A DNA stretch of 64,000 nucleotides from Xanthoparmelia taractica. Lineage: Eukaryota; Ascomycota; Lecanoromycetes; Lecanorales; Parmeliaceae. A program made the position numbers and the translations under genes. The notes under the pieces are model-generated. The model saw nothing but the letters and a program-made list of their open reading frames with translations. It searched no databases and was not told where the DNA came from. Where the stretch lies: the NCBI GenBank assembly GCA_033085395.1, contig JANQBS010000110.1, forward strand, positions 1-64,000. Direction: 5' to 3'. This document shows, piece by piece, positions 45,355-55,651 of this stretch. Position 1 is the first letter of the stretch. Each line of letters starts with the position of its first letter.

Positions 45355-46470
45355 CTCGTTAATCCTAGGATATGCACAATCCTAGGATATGCACAATTAG
45401 GGCTAGGGCTAGCCCACCAAAATACTGCCTTTTTTGAATTCTTTTGATAGATCTACTGGAATAGAACGTTCTTATTATTCGAGGCCGTATAATCTAATTG
45501 AAAGATCGTTCCAGTTGTCACACTAGGCTATAAGTTTAATTCCTATTACCTTGATTTTTCGTAATAATAATAATAACATTTACTATTATTATCGCTTTTA
45601 ATAGACTTTATCACAGAAGATCTCACCGTAAGAGATCTTATCGTAAGAGACTTTATTATAGTTATAATAGCGAGATAAAAGAGATAGACGAGACGAATAA
45701 GATAAAAGAGATAAGAAGATTATTAAAAAGATAATAAAGAATATAGTAGAAAAAGAAGTAATAGAAAAAGAAGAAGTAATAGAAGAAGAAGAAGTAATAG
45801 AAGAAGAAGTAATAGAAGAAGAAATCGTATCGATCTTTTTACGAAGTAAGAGATCAATAAGATCTAAAAAACGATAACTTAATAGATATCTAGATATCTA
45901 GATATTTTAATATTGCTAGCAATAAAAAAAGACGCTAGTAATCGATTATTCTTTTATTATTTAACTATCTATTTGTAATTAAATCACCTTTTTTTAATAA
46001 TTCTTTCTTATAGTTAATTAACGATCTCTTTTTCTTCTTCTTCTTCTTCTTCTTCTTTATTAATATTATTTAAATTAATTACGAGTAGCATAAATTAATA
46101 AGAGATAAAGTTACGTTACGAGCTTATATCATACTTCGCCTTATTACTTTATCGTATTATATTCTTTTAAATAAATCTCGCGCGCTGAGATTTATTAATA
46201 AGTCGAATAAAGACGTGTTTCTAATATAGTTTAGTCGTTCTAAAGCGCTATATATAAGAAGTATAATTATAAAGCTTTTTAATTACTTAATTTTTTTTTT
46301 TTATAATTTTACTTCTAAAGATTCTATTAATTTTTACTTAACGAGTAAGATTCTTTAGTGAGAAATATACTAAATAATAATGCGACTTAAGCAGAGATCA
46401 ATTAATGAGATATAGGCATTTTGATAATGCTAACCCTAGCCCTAATTGTGCATATCCTAGAATTAACGAG
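45355..46470 (-). mobile_element. 1.1 kb TIR element, copy 2 (inverted relative to copy 1)
   Basis: The ends read CTCGTTAATCCTAGG inward from 45355 and its complement at 46470. The left end has two CCTAGGATATGCACAAT units and the right end a single, slightly altered one; both close with the telomere-like TTAGGGCTAGGG. TA flanks both ends (45353-45354 and 46471-46472). Its reverse complement matches copy 1 along the interior (for example AGTATATTTCTCACTAAAGA against AGTATATTCCTCACTAAAGA), with mainly transition differences. At 45740-45840 a GAAGTAATAGAAGAAGAA minisatellite repeats; the corresponding part of copy 1 is shorter. No transposase frame is visible. Confidence 0.75.
45740..45840 (+). 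repeat. Degenerate GAAGTAATAGAAGAAGAA minisatellite
   Basis: Tandem units of 15-18 bp built from GAAGTAATAGAAGAAGAA inside TIR element copy 2. In one frame they read as repeated Glu-Val-Ile-Glu-Glu. The matching part of copy 1 (about 11885-11960, complementary strand) has fewer units. Confidence 0.7.
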
Positions 46471-46925
46471 TATGCAATCTACCTGGATATGCAATCTTAG
46501 GGCTAGGGCTAACTACGAAATTTTTATAATAACTATTTTAAAGACTTATTATAGAAATTTTAAAATAATTATTATATAAAGTATATAATATATTCTTTAA
46601 GAGTTAATAATATTATATATTTTAAGTAATATTTATAAAGTAATAATAGAAATAATAGAATATATTTAGATAGATAATCTTCGACCCAGCCCTAACCCTA
46701 AGTCTCGATAATAAAATTTATAAATCTTAAAATTTTATATTATATAATATAGAATAAGAATATTTTAAAAAATATATATAAAAGAAATATTAAAAGTATA
46801 TTAATATTTATAAGTTAAAGTATCTTTAATAAGGATACATAGCTAAATAATAATATACGCTTAGATTTCTTATTCTAGCCCTAGCCCTAAGATTGCATAT
46901 CCAGGTAGATTGCATATCCGAGTAT
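46471..46925 (+). mobile_element. 455 bp TIR element related to the 1.1 kb family
   Basis: It directly abuts copy 2. Its ends are inverted repeats built from a different 17-bp unit, GGATATGCAATCTACCT, again closed by TTAGGGCTAGGG (left at 46472-46511, right at 46876-46920). The right end continues to CTCGGATATGC on the minus strand followed by TA, so the outer CTCG matches the larger element. On the left those outermost bases are missing. The interior is AT-rich, without coding capacity, and contains another CCCTAACCCTAA-like patch near 46688-46700. Confidence 0.65.
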
Positions 46926-47169
46926 GCCAAGCCCGGGTGGGATCAATGATGCTCCGGAGAAGAGTTTTTGGAGCATACTCAGTCAATGAAGCAGTCAACA
47001 CCCACTACACCTTCATTTATCGTGACAATAATCTAGATTTAAGATATAACATGGAATTGAGAAAAATAAATATTATGTTTTCTAAAGAATATAAATTCGA
47101 GCAACGAATGACCATCAAGTCTTGCTCAGGTATCCAAGGCATCAAAGGCGGCAACGATGTCAAGTGATT

Positions 47170-48533
47170 CAAGCCAATCAACGACGATATCCCAGGCTTT
47201 GTCTATTGCGAAGCATGTTACGAGGACGTTGTTGTGGGCACCGACCTCGAGGTCCAATTCGTACCGCACTTGAAGCAGCAACCGACGAATCAGGTATGAT
47301 CGTGTGATCTGGCAATACCCTACCTGAAGCACAGTCTGCAAGGATACGCGCAGAGTGTAGATTGGCATAGGTTTGTTCAAGCCGCCCGCCATAGAATGTC
47401 GCCTCCAACATGCGTAAGTAGCGTGCTTACACTAGTCTCTGCGAAAAAATGGTTCAACACGGTGAGGCCGTCACCAATTCGCGATATGACCGTATGCGAA
47501 GCCTGCTTCCTCGATCGTGCCGGCTGGCAGCAAAATATAGATCAGCATGTCGCTCAAGTAACATTCAGTCCGCTCCACATTAAATCCCAAATGATATGCG
47601 ATTTCCGGCCGGCTCCGATGGCTGCTTGTTCTGATATACTACTGGCATACGGTATGTTCGAGAAGTGGCATTATGTCGCAAGCTCAGTATTGTCTAAGCC
47701 GATGTGTAACGAAGAGGGCATCATCGATGGCGAGTGGTATGGCCTGCCTGATAGGACTGATGCTACTCGAACCATCGAGAATTTTGACATCTGCGCTGCT
47801 TGCCACGCCGGCTGGAACCAAAGTGCCGACTGGGGTCACCTTTTCCACTGCCTGTCTTACCCTCCGGGGACGTCACGAGTATGTCTTCAATCCTTGGGGC
47901 CCTCGATGCTCTAAATACGTCGACAAATGGAACCAAATGTACTTCACGCGTAACCCGACACCTTTCCTAGATTACGTCTCTCGACTCGCGTCTCTGCCAA
48001 CCTGCCGAGGCACTCGCCTCCTTGAGAACGCCAACTGGTATGGCGACGAAGATGCCTCGTTGCTCATCTGCCCTTCTTGTTTCGAGGAAGCTGCTCGCGG
48101 TATTCACTTCGCCTCAGCCTTCCCCCCTCAGAACAAGCCGCTGGCTGTCGGGCATTACTGCTCGCTCTACTCATTGCGTATGCGCGAAAAGTACGCCGAG
48201 GCCTGCAAGCAAAGGTCTATTGACTCGCTCCTAAGCTTCGCGTCCCAGCGAGAGCAGATCTATCAACAGACCATCCCACATATCGAAAGGTTTCTTTCTA
48301 TTCGGCGGCAGAAGCAACACTCACTCAAAATTGCAGGTCAGCCGAGAGCCAATTCAACACAGGCAACTTCCCTTTACGACGGGTTCACTGGGAGGAACCG
48401 GATCGTTCACAGATTCAGGCCTAATATTGTGGTACACACACTCAACTACGAGCACCAGCGGAGGAGCCTAGAATTCGATCCCCAGATGCCAAGGATGAAG
48501 CAGCTACCAGAAATGGGGAAGCAAGTGGAATGA
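47170..48533 (+). pseudogene. Decayed Cys-rich fungal protein gene
   Basis: Repeated treble-Cys blocks suggest a fungal family with several CxxC modules: PGFVYCEACYEDVVVGTDLE (47200-47259), SCDLAIPYLKHSLQGYAQ, MTVCEACFLDRAG, GEWYGLPDRTDATRTIENFD with ICAACHAGW, then WNQMYFTRNPTPFLDYVSRL and LLICPSCFEEAARGIHFA. An in-frame TGA at 47297-47299 sits where a Trp fits (next to SCDLA; a G-to-A change would explain it). Near 47875 the frame must shift to continue from SYPPGTS to YVFNPWGPRCSKYVDKW. The last block ends at 48533. With one stop and one frameshift I call it a pseudogene; short unseen introns are an alternative but no good sites fit. Function of the family is unknown to me. Confidence 0.6.
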
Positions 48534-49869
48534 CTCGGGTGCTATAATATCTGACTCGGGATCACGTCAATCTTGCTCACCTATGCTGTATTTCATTTGT
48601 TGAAACGGTAACGCCTGTAAGCTTTCTGATTAATTCATATCTCTTAGCTTGATGTACTCGGCGTTAAACCTGCAGGCCTTATCTTCCAATTATCTTTGTT
48701 TGTTTCAATTGTTTTCCTCAGCAGAGGCATGTTCACGTACCAGGAAAATCCCATCACACAATCGTCTTTGACGTTCTCACCTTGCTATGATACAGCTTGG
48801 CTATAGTCACAAGCTTGGACAAAACGAACACGTACAGATGAACCAAATATCAACATTTTCGAAAGCATAACTATAAGAGGAAAGCGAATCTCCTTGATCA
48901 AGATCTATCCCCTCCAGTCGTCACCGTCACAACACAACGAGGCTGTCGAGCACCTAGCACAGCAATATTCAACGCTTTGCTGCCATCATGCAGCCTCTTC
49001 CCCTTCTACTCGGCCATATCCTCTCTGACCGCAGTGACTTACTTGTACATAGCACGCTGCCGACCCTTACCCACTCAAGGCTTCGGGTTCCACGCAAGAA
49101 AACAGATATCCGTCGACAATGACTGTTTCCGCACACGGAATGACATGTTGGTACTACAGACGAAGTATAAACAGACCAGACTGACGCCGAATGATATGCC
49201 AGCCGAGGATTCACTCATGAGAGCCCGAACGTGGAGCCTTTGAAAAAATTGAACTGGAATCCATCCGTGCGTGCTCTCAAGCTTCCGAAGTTTGAGCGTC
49301 CAGCGCACTCGGCTGATTAAGGTAAGTAGCTAGTCATCAACCCGATCTGTTCAGAAGCAGCACGAGGGGTGGTGTACGGGGAATAAGACGTAAAGAACCA
49401 ATCTACGGTTAAGAAGGGAACTAATAGTTATATCCGTATTTATCCGTAGCATTGGCAAAGGTCTAAGAGATACTATCTCGTGGCGACCCTTCTATAAAAT
49501 CCTCATACTCGCCACGACCACCAGATTATGATCTGTTTTGAATGGTTAATTTTACCAGCTTGGAAATAGTCATGGCTAGAAAGTGATTTTTCAAGTTTCT
49601 TCTACTTAAAGCCTCCCACTTTTCTTTTTAAATCTTCTGTAACGTGGCTGATTGCAGGCTCCCCTATTGGTGCAATGGCCGCGAGGCATTCGAGGATGGC
49701 TCGATCAGCCTCGCGACAGCCTTATGACGAGCATTCCCTTTATAAAAAATTACATGCTCCCTCCCTGATACCAGTTGTCTGCCGATAACGCGCTTCCCAT
49801 ACCTGCCTGTACCGTAAACTTAGAAGAGTGCTATTCGTCACCATCCCTTTGACAACCATAGCATACAAA
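48534..49869. other. Intergenic, nothing recognised
   Basis: About 1.3 kb. Short frames at 48977-49243 and on the opposite strand overlap each other and show no domain. No RNA gene or repeat was recognised. Confidence 0.5.
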
Positions 49870-52561
49870 ATGTCCTTTGGCATGAGTGTCGGCGACATCA
49901 TCACCGTTATCAGCCTTGCGAAGGATACGGTACAGCATTGCCGACACGCTCCCAATGACTTCGCCGAGGCATCCAGGGTCTCAGAGTCTATATCTCGTGC
50001 TCGAAGGAGTAAAGACGAAGTATCAGAACCCTGACTCGCCGCTCCATAAAGATGATAGGACTCGAATAGACTTTGCGATACACTTCAAGAACTGCGAAAG
50101 ATCGTTAAAGCCGCTAGCGGAACTCATTGGCAAGCACAAAAGACTCGCCACGTCAAACATCCGGATCATTGATCGAGCGAGATTCCCAAAGAAAGACTAT
50201 CTAGAGTATCGCGGTAACCTTGCCTTCTATACAGCCAGACTGTCCGAGTTCCTACAGATGGTCGGATTGAGCTCCCTCGGACGAATCGAGCAGAAGATTG
50301 AAGACATAAAGGACGAACTACCCCTCTTAATGAGCAAACTCGATCAAATGTGCGCAGAGTTCCGCATCGTGGGCGACAGAGAATCACTTCTATCTGACCA
50401 TACCGATGACGAGAAGTTCGTGTGGAAGAGCTTCAGAAGCAAGCTCAACGAAGCCGGCTTTACAAGCAACGTGTTGCGAGAACACGAAGCCGCAATATTT
50501 CTTAGAATCAGGGAGCTTACTAAATGTGGCTTGCTCGACACAGATGGGTCAACCTCACTCTGCACAGGCGATGAGACTCTAAGCTCGCCACCTCCAATAT
50601 ACCAAACGCCATTCCGGTCAAATTCACAGAGAGCTTCTGCAGAAAGTGATGCAGACTCTAAGAAGACCATCTCGCCAAAGCCGTCGACCAAGGATCTACG
50701 GCCAGGGGAACCGAATGACTCTGGTCGAGAGTTACAGCTGGAAGATCCGAATTCCAAACCCCTTGAGCAGAGAAGCAACTCGCACAAAAGTCCTACCCCT
50801 GGGACATCATCATTCTTGGTCCACGATGACGCTAGATATGACAATGTGCCGCAGCACACCCGGACAGAGAGCTCGTCAGGCAAGCCCCGTGTATGGCGCA
50901 ACGTAAAAGGTGATGTCATATTGAAGGGCATGTTATCTACTGAGTTCTCTCGGTCAGGGCAGTCCTTTGTTGCTGTTCTTGACTCAGATAAGCAAGAAGT
51001 TTTGATCCCACGGTCAAATTTGAGTGAAGTCGATTTGGCGTATCTCAACCCTCCTATGCATTGCGCTGCTGCAGAAGATGAGAAAGCTAGAGTCCGGAAG
51101 GAAGAGCCATTGCTGAAGGACCCTGGAGCCCCTAAGAAGGCGACCGACGCCGATGACTCCAAGGACGAGGCCATCGACTTACCACGCCGCACTCATCCTA
51201 ACATTCTTGTTGGCAAGCGAACGCAAACGCAGATCAGATGGGCCTTTCGCAAAGAATGCTCGAAGCTTCCTCAACTTGCGCCATTCCGCTCAAGGTTATC
51301 ACTGACAAGTGACCTGCTCCCAAGGGCTGCTTCAAGCGGTGATTTAAAACGCGTAAAGAAGCTGCTGGCATCCGGAGAACATATCGAATCCAAGGGCCCA
51401 CAGTCCTGGACCGAAGAAATCATGGTGCCACTTGATGCCTTTGCTAATCCTCCGACAACCACTACTATATCGAAAAGACACACGTACCCTGAGACTACGG
51501 CTTTGTATAGGGAGGCGTACGCTGGCTGGTTTGAAATTGTTCACTTCCTCCTTAGCCAAGGTGCAGACGTCAATGCGAAAGACGGTGAGAATGGCAGACA
51601 AGGCGATCCGATCCTGTTCGGTGTCGTTAGGCACGGAGACGGGAAAATGGCGCGATTACTCCTCGAGTACGAAGCGGAGTCCAAGTTTGAGAGGACCACC
51701 GCTTTGCACATTGCCTGCAGTTGTCCGAAGCGGGCTCTTGTGCGACTTATGCTAGATTATGGAGCTAACATTGATGCGAGAGACTCCTTAAGTCGAACGC
51801 CGCTTTACCTTGCTAGTATCGGTGGCTTTGCTAGCATCGTTGAGTTGCTGCTTGAGGAAGGGGCACGCCCCAATGTACTCATCTCTGGACGATGCACTGC
51901 ACTTTATAAAGCTGGTGGCAACGGTCGAGGTGATGTTGTTGAACTGCTGCTTCGATATGGCGCGGACCCTAACCTAGGACATGGGCGATTGGGAGAGACA
52001 AAGATTTACAATGCAGCCTGGTACAATGAAATGGAAGTCGTCGAACTCTTGCTTAAGTTTGATGCTGATGTGGACATTCGAAACAGAAAGACGATGGAAT
52101 CCTATAAGGGAGTCAGGGAGAAGGTCTTTCACGGCATCTTGTCTGGCTTGTCCACAGAACACGCTATCATGAATGCATGGGGCAAATCAGCACTTCATGC
52201 AGCAGCATATCGTGGCCACGAAGACATGGTGCAGGTGCTGCTTTCGGCCGGGGCTGACCTTGAAGCAGCTGGCAATGACGGTGCGACGCCTTTATACCTA
52301 GCGGCACAACAAAAGCACAAGGGAGTCGTCCAGATTTTGCTCAAAGCCGGAGCACAGTTGCAGACTGAGAGACATGATCCTGTACTAGCCTTACTTGACG
52401 AGCGTAACAAGGAGAAAAATAGTGAAAGTAAGGAGCTAACCAGGAGGAATGACCGTGAAAGGGAGATGGCGAAGATGGGTACCTCAGACTTTCTCGTAGG
52501 CCTGGTGGCCAACGTCACCAAGTCTTGGTCGTCATCAAGGCGGCTAGACGATCCTCGATGA
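49870..52561 (+). CDS. Ankyrin-repeat protein with N-terminal helical domain, apparent frameshift
   Basis: Reading from ATG 49870 gives MSFGMSVGDIITVISLAKDT and HAPNDFAEASRVSE, a typical start of fungal ankyrin/NLR-like N-terminal helical domains. The continuation SLYLVLEGVKTKYQNPDSPL lies one frame over, so a +1 shift is needed near 49988-49995. From there the frame is open to 52561 (about 895 residues in total). Near residues 340-390, RVWRNVKGDVILKGML and VAVLDSDKQEVLIPRSNLSE resemble an SLA1-homology-1 domain. The C-terminal part holds at least seven ankyrin repeats (TALHIACSCPKRALVRLMLD, TPLYLASIGGFASIVELLLE, SALHAAAYRGHEDMVQVLLS, TPLYLAAQQKHKGVVQILLK). No other in-frame ATG supports an alternative start before the domain. 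Confidence 0.7.
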
Positions 52562-53063
52562 CAGAACCACACATGGGTAGCATACTCATCCATGCAATCT
52601 TTCATTCTTTGAGTTTGCCGGAAATGGTGAGGCCTCGTCAGTTGGCCCGGAAGAGCTAGAAACACCAAGGGTAGCCCAAGCTGAAGCCACACGGTATATG
52701 GATTGGTTCTTGGTCAGCTCGGGGTCCAAAGAACAAATTGCGGAGGTTTTCGGTTGGATGAGTTCTCCTGTTCAAGTAGCATCCACTGTAACTCGTGGTT
52801 GAGGTTAGAAACACACCTAGCGACTTCTCGTGGTCCGCTTATTTGCTGTTCAGGTTTCATCAACCTGAGGTCGGTCACCTGGTCATCAGCACGCTTAGCG
52901 TCTTGCGCTAATTCTATGTCTCCTCTAGCAGCGGCTCCCTCATAGTAATCCTCTACCTATTACGACCCAGACGCTCCATGGAGTTCCTCGCCCAGCGCCA
53001 CCCAGTCTATGACTACATTAGCGCCTAAGTAGTAATGGCGAAGCGGAATGGAGCAAAGCTGGG
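52562..53063. other. Intergenic, nothing recognised
   Basis: About 500 bp after the ankyrin gene, without a convincing coding frame. Confidence 0.45.
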
Positions 53064-53201
53064 GATCTAGCCACGGGCGTAAAAGCAAGAAATCAGTTGG
53101 CGGTTTTGAAGGAGCCGTCGTTGAAGGTGATTGTGGGGGCAGATACATATAAGGCGATAATGGCGAAGATTGACGCGTATAGGGAAAATAAGGAGGTTTA
53201 A
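53064..53201 (+). pseudogene. C-terminal remnant of an SDR gene
   Basis: A 45-codon open stretch reads DLATGVKARNQLAVLKEP then SLKVIVGADTYKAIMAKIDA and stops. This resembles the last helix-strand-helix of fungal SDR oxidoreductases (substrate-loop end and the GADTYKAIMAKI block). No Rossmann motif or YxxxK is found upstream in any frame, so it is a fragment. Confidence 0.45.
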
Positions 53202-53490
53202 GGGGCTGAGTAATGACACGGACGTTGAGGGGCGTAAGGCTCTTGAGATGGCTGGATTGTATGAGTTTAGGTAGGTATACTGAAGTGCTATGGGAGTGGA
53301 GAATACCCACCTACATTCGTACTACATATTTGGCCTATATCTTAGGTACCTTATTTGGCATGCACTTCTCCGATAGCCCTAGCCCTAATTTATCCGGTAT
53401 AGCCTATCATGTAATTGAACTACTACGTACAATCGACATAAAGCAAGCAAACTTGGAAGACCCCAAAAGTCCGTCCTTGAGCATATCAGA

Positions 53491-55397
53491 ATGGATATCA
53501 CCCGATTTATTGTCTCTCAGCGCGAGAAAGCTCTTCTGGTCGGTGACTATGCATCTTACAGGAAGCAGCTCTCCCGACGCCTGCTTGTTGTACGGAAGAA
53601 GCTCCACTTCACCTCTACCAAATCCAAAAAGTATGCGGCAAGACATGCGGTCACGGCTGAAGATATAGCAAGAAATTATGAGTAAGTCGACTCTGGAGCT
53701 TTGATCTGCAAAACCTCATTTAACATTCCAGATTTATACACTTGCTCCTGCTTTCTTCCGAGCGAGCATGGGCCCTAGCGATGCATATGAAGTCAACGCA
53801 TTCTGCAGAATCCGGAGCTCATAGCATCACTGGATCAACGAAGTCTCACATCCGCTCTCGCCTCTACAAAGCTAGCACCTACGCTGGACAACTTGTGGAC
53901 TTGCTCGGGAACAAAGAGGTTACCAAGGCTACATCGGAGACCCTACTCGAAGCACGGGCGTACTACGTCTCATTACAGGGTGCCATTGAATTCGAAAAGC
54001 AGAGCTGGGACAACTGTCTGCGCGAGTACTCGGAAGCTCGATTTATATACATCGCGGTTGCCCAGAGCAGAGGCCCAAAACAGGATGCTCTTTTCCAGGA
54101 TCTCTTGAATACCACAATCGACCCCAGCATACGATACGCCGCCTACCAACTGAAACTGCCCCGAACCACATCGATCGATAGCATCATCTCACGCTATGTC
54201 CCCAAAGACAGCGCCTTCGTCCGGGAAATCCTGAAAGAACGCCCAGATGCATTGGATGACCCAGCCACCACCCAAAAGAGGACGCCGAGCGGTAATGCTG
54301 AAAATGTACCAAAGACGATCCAATGGCGATCACGCGTCGTAAACCTAGAAGACGCAGCTATTGCTACGGCTCTAGCGGCAGTCTCCAATGCGGAAACCAA
54401 GCTCTCCGCCTATCTGGTGTCTAATCCAGATGCGGCGCCCCAAGAGAAAGCAGCCGCTTACGATGAAGTTCTTATTCCCAGTCAAGACGCAGTCGACGCC
54501 ACGAAAACTGCTCTTGATGAGCTCTCTGCGGAAGGTGTTCCCCAAGGAGATCGACGTATGCAGGCGTTGCAAATTACCAGGACCGCAGTCAATTACGCAT
54601 TGGTCGGATGGCGAATCGGAAGGAATCGAATCCTCTGTGGGAGACAAGACGGGGCATTGCTGGAACCAGAAACACATAAGAAGCCCCGACAAGGCCGTAA
54701 GGCGACGGAAGTTCAGGAAGAAAGCACCGGACGAAAACTTACCAGGCTACGAGAAAGAGTCGTACTCCACAACTCCACAATACAGAGCCTGGACTCGGTC
54801 AAAGAGCTACCAGGTGTAGCAGCCGACCAAAAGTTTGTCGAAGAACTCGACGCCAAAAGGGCGTATTTTGCGGCACTAAGATGCCTCGCCATTGCTCGCT
54901 CTCACGCCCTGCTATTGCAAACAAAGAATGCCCTCGCCCTGCTTTCCCGAGCTCTGGACTTGGCCAATCGAGCATCTCCCCACGCCTCCAGCACACAGAC
55001 ATCGGACGAAAAACCTCCAAACCTGGACATCACCCCAGCGCAAGCGTCCGACCTCCACTCACTCCTCCAAAGCCTCGTATCCCAGCACCGCGCCCTCGTC
55101 GAACTTGACAACATCCGATCCGCTTCTTCCAACAAAAATAACAACCCCGTGCCGCCGTTGATAGAGCGATTGGATGAATACCCTCCGAATGACGTCGACC
55201 TCACGAAATTGGTCACGTACCCGCCGAAGGTGGAGCCGATACCTGTGAAACCGCTGTTCCTGGACGTAGCGTTCAATTACATCGAGTATCCAGGGCGCGT
55301 TCGAAAGATTAATGGAAAACCTGAAAATGGGGTTACTGAGGGGGCGAAAGGTGCGGAAGAGAAGAAACGTGGGTGGTTTGGGTTTGGTCGATGGTGA
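53491..55397 (+). CDS. SRP68: Signal recognition particle subunit SRP68
   Basis: Component of the SRP that targets secretory proteins to the ER; binds SRP RNA and SRP72. About 618 residues, two exons: 53491-53681 and 53732-55397, with a 50-nt GT..AG intron. The N-terminal RNA-binding region is clear: DITRFIVSQREKALLVGDY, SYRKQLSRRLLVVRKKL, then FIHLLLLSSERAWALAMHMK across the intron. Later blocks include YVSLQGAIEFEKQSWDNCLR, SIRYAAYQLKLP and YFAALRCLAIARSHALLLQT, and the C-terminus is rich in Gly, Trp and Lys. It converges with the eIF5B gene. Confidence 0.88.
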
Positions 55398-55651
55398 GCA
55401 AAGACCGCTAGCAATCCGCGAATTAGAACCTCAGTCCTTGCGTGATCTCTGGCACACACTGTTACTGTCAGGATCCCAACAGGTCCAAAAGTAAGCGAGG
55501 CTCCTGAGATGCATTTGCGTATATACATACACCAAGCGTCCGCCGTTTTGTCACATCCAAGCCATGCATACATACATCAGCTAAACAATGCAAATCATGC
55601 CAATCATGTCTGTCACTCTACAAATTTCGCTTTTCCTCAATTCATTCATTT

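Noticed and set aside
45355..46925. Helitron or subtelomeric telomere array
   Set aside because: Helitrons lack TIRs, whereas these ends are inverted repeats; TTAGGG-like stretches are short and not in tandem arrays, so this is not a chromosome end.
50344..51192. 282-codon minus-strand frame opposite the ankyrin gene
   Set aside because: Antisense shadow; no domain, and the plus strand carries clear family sequence.
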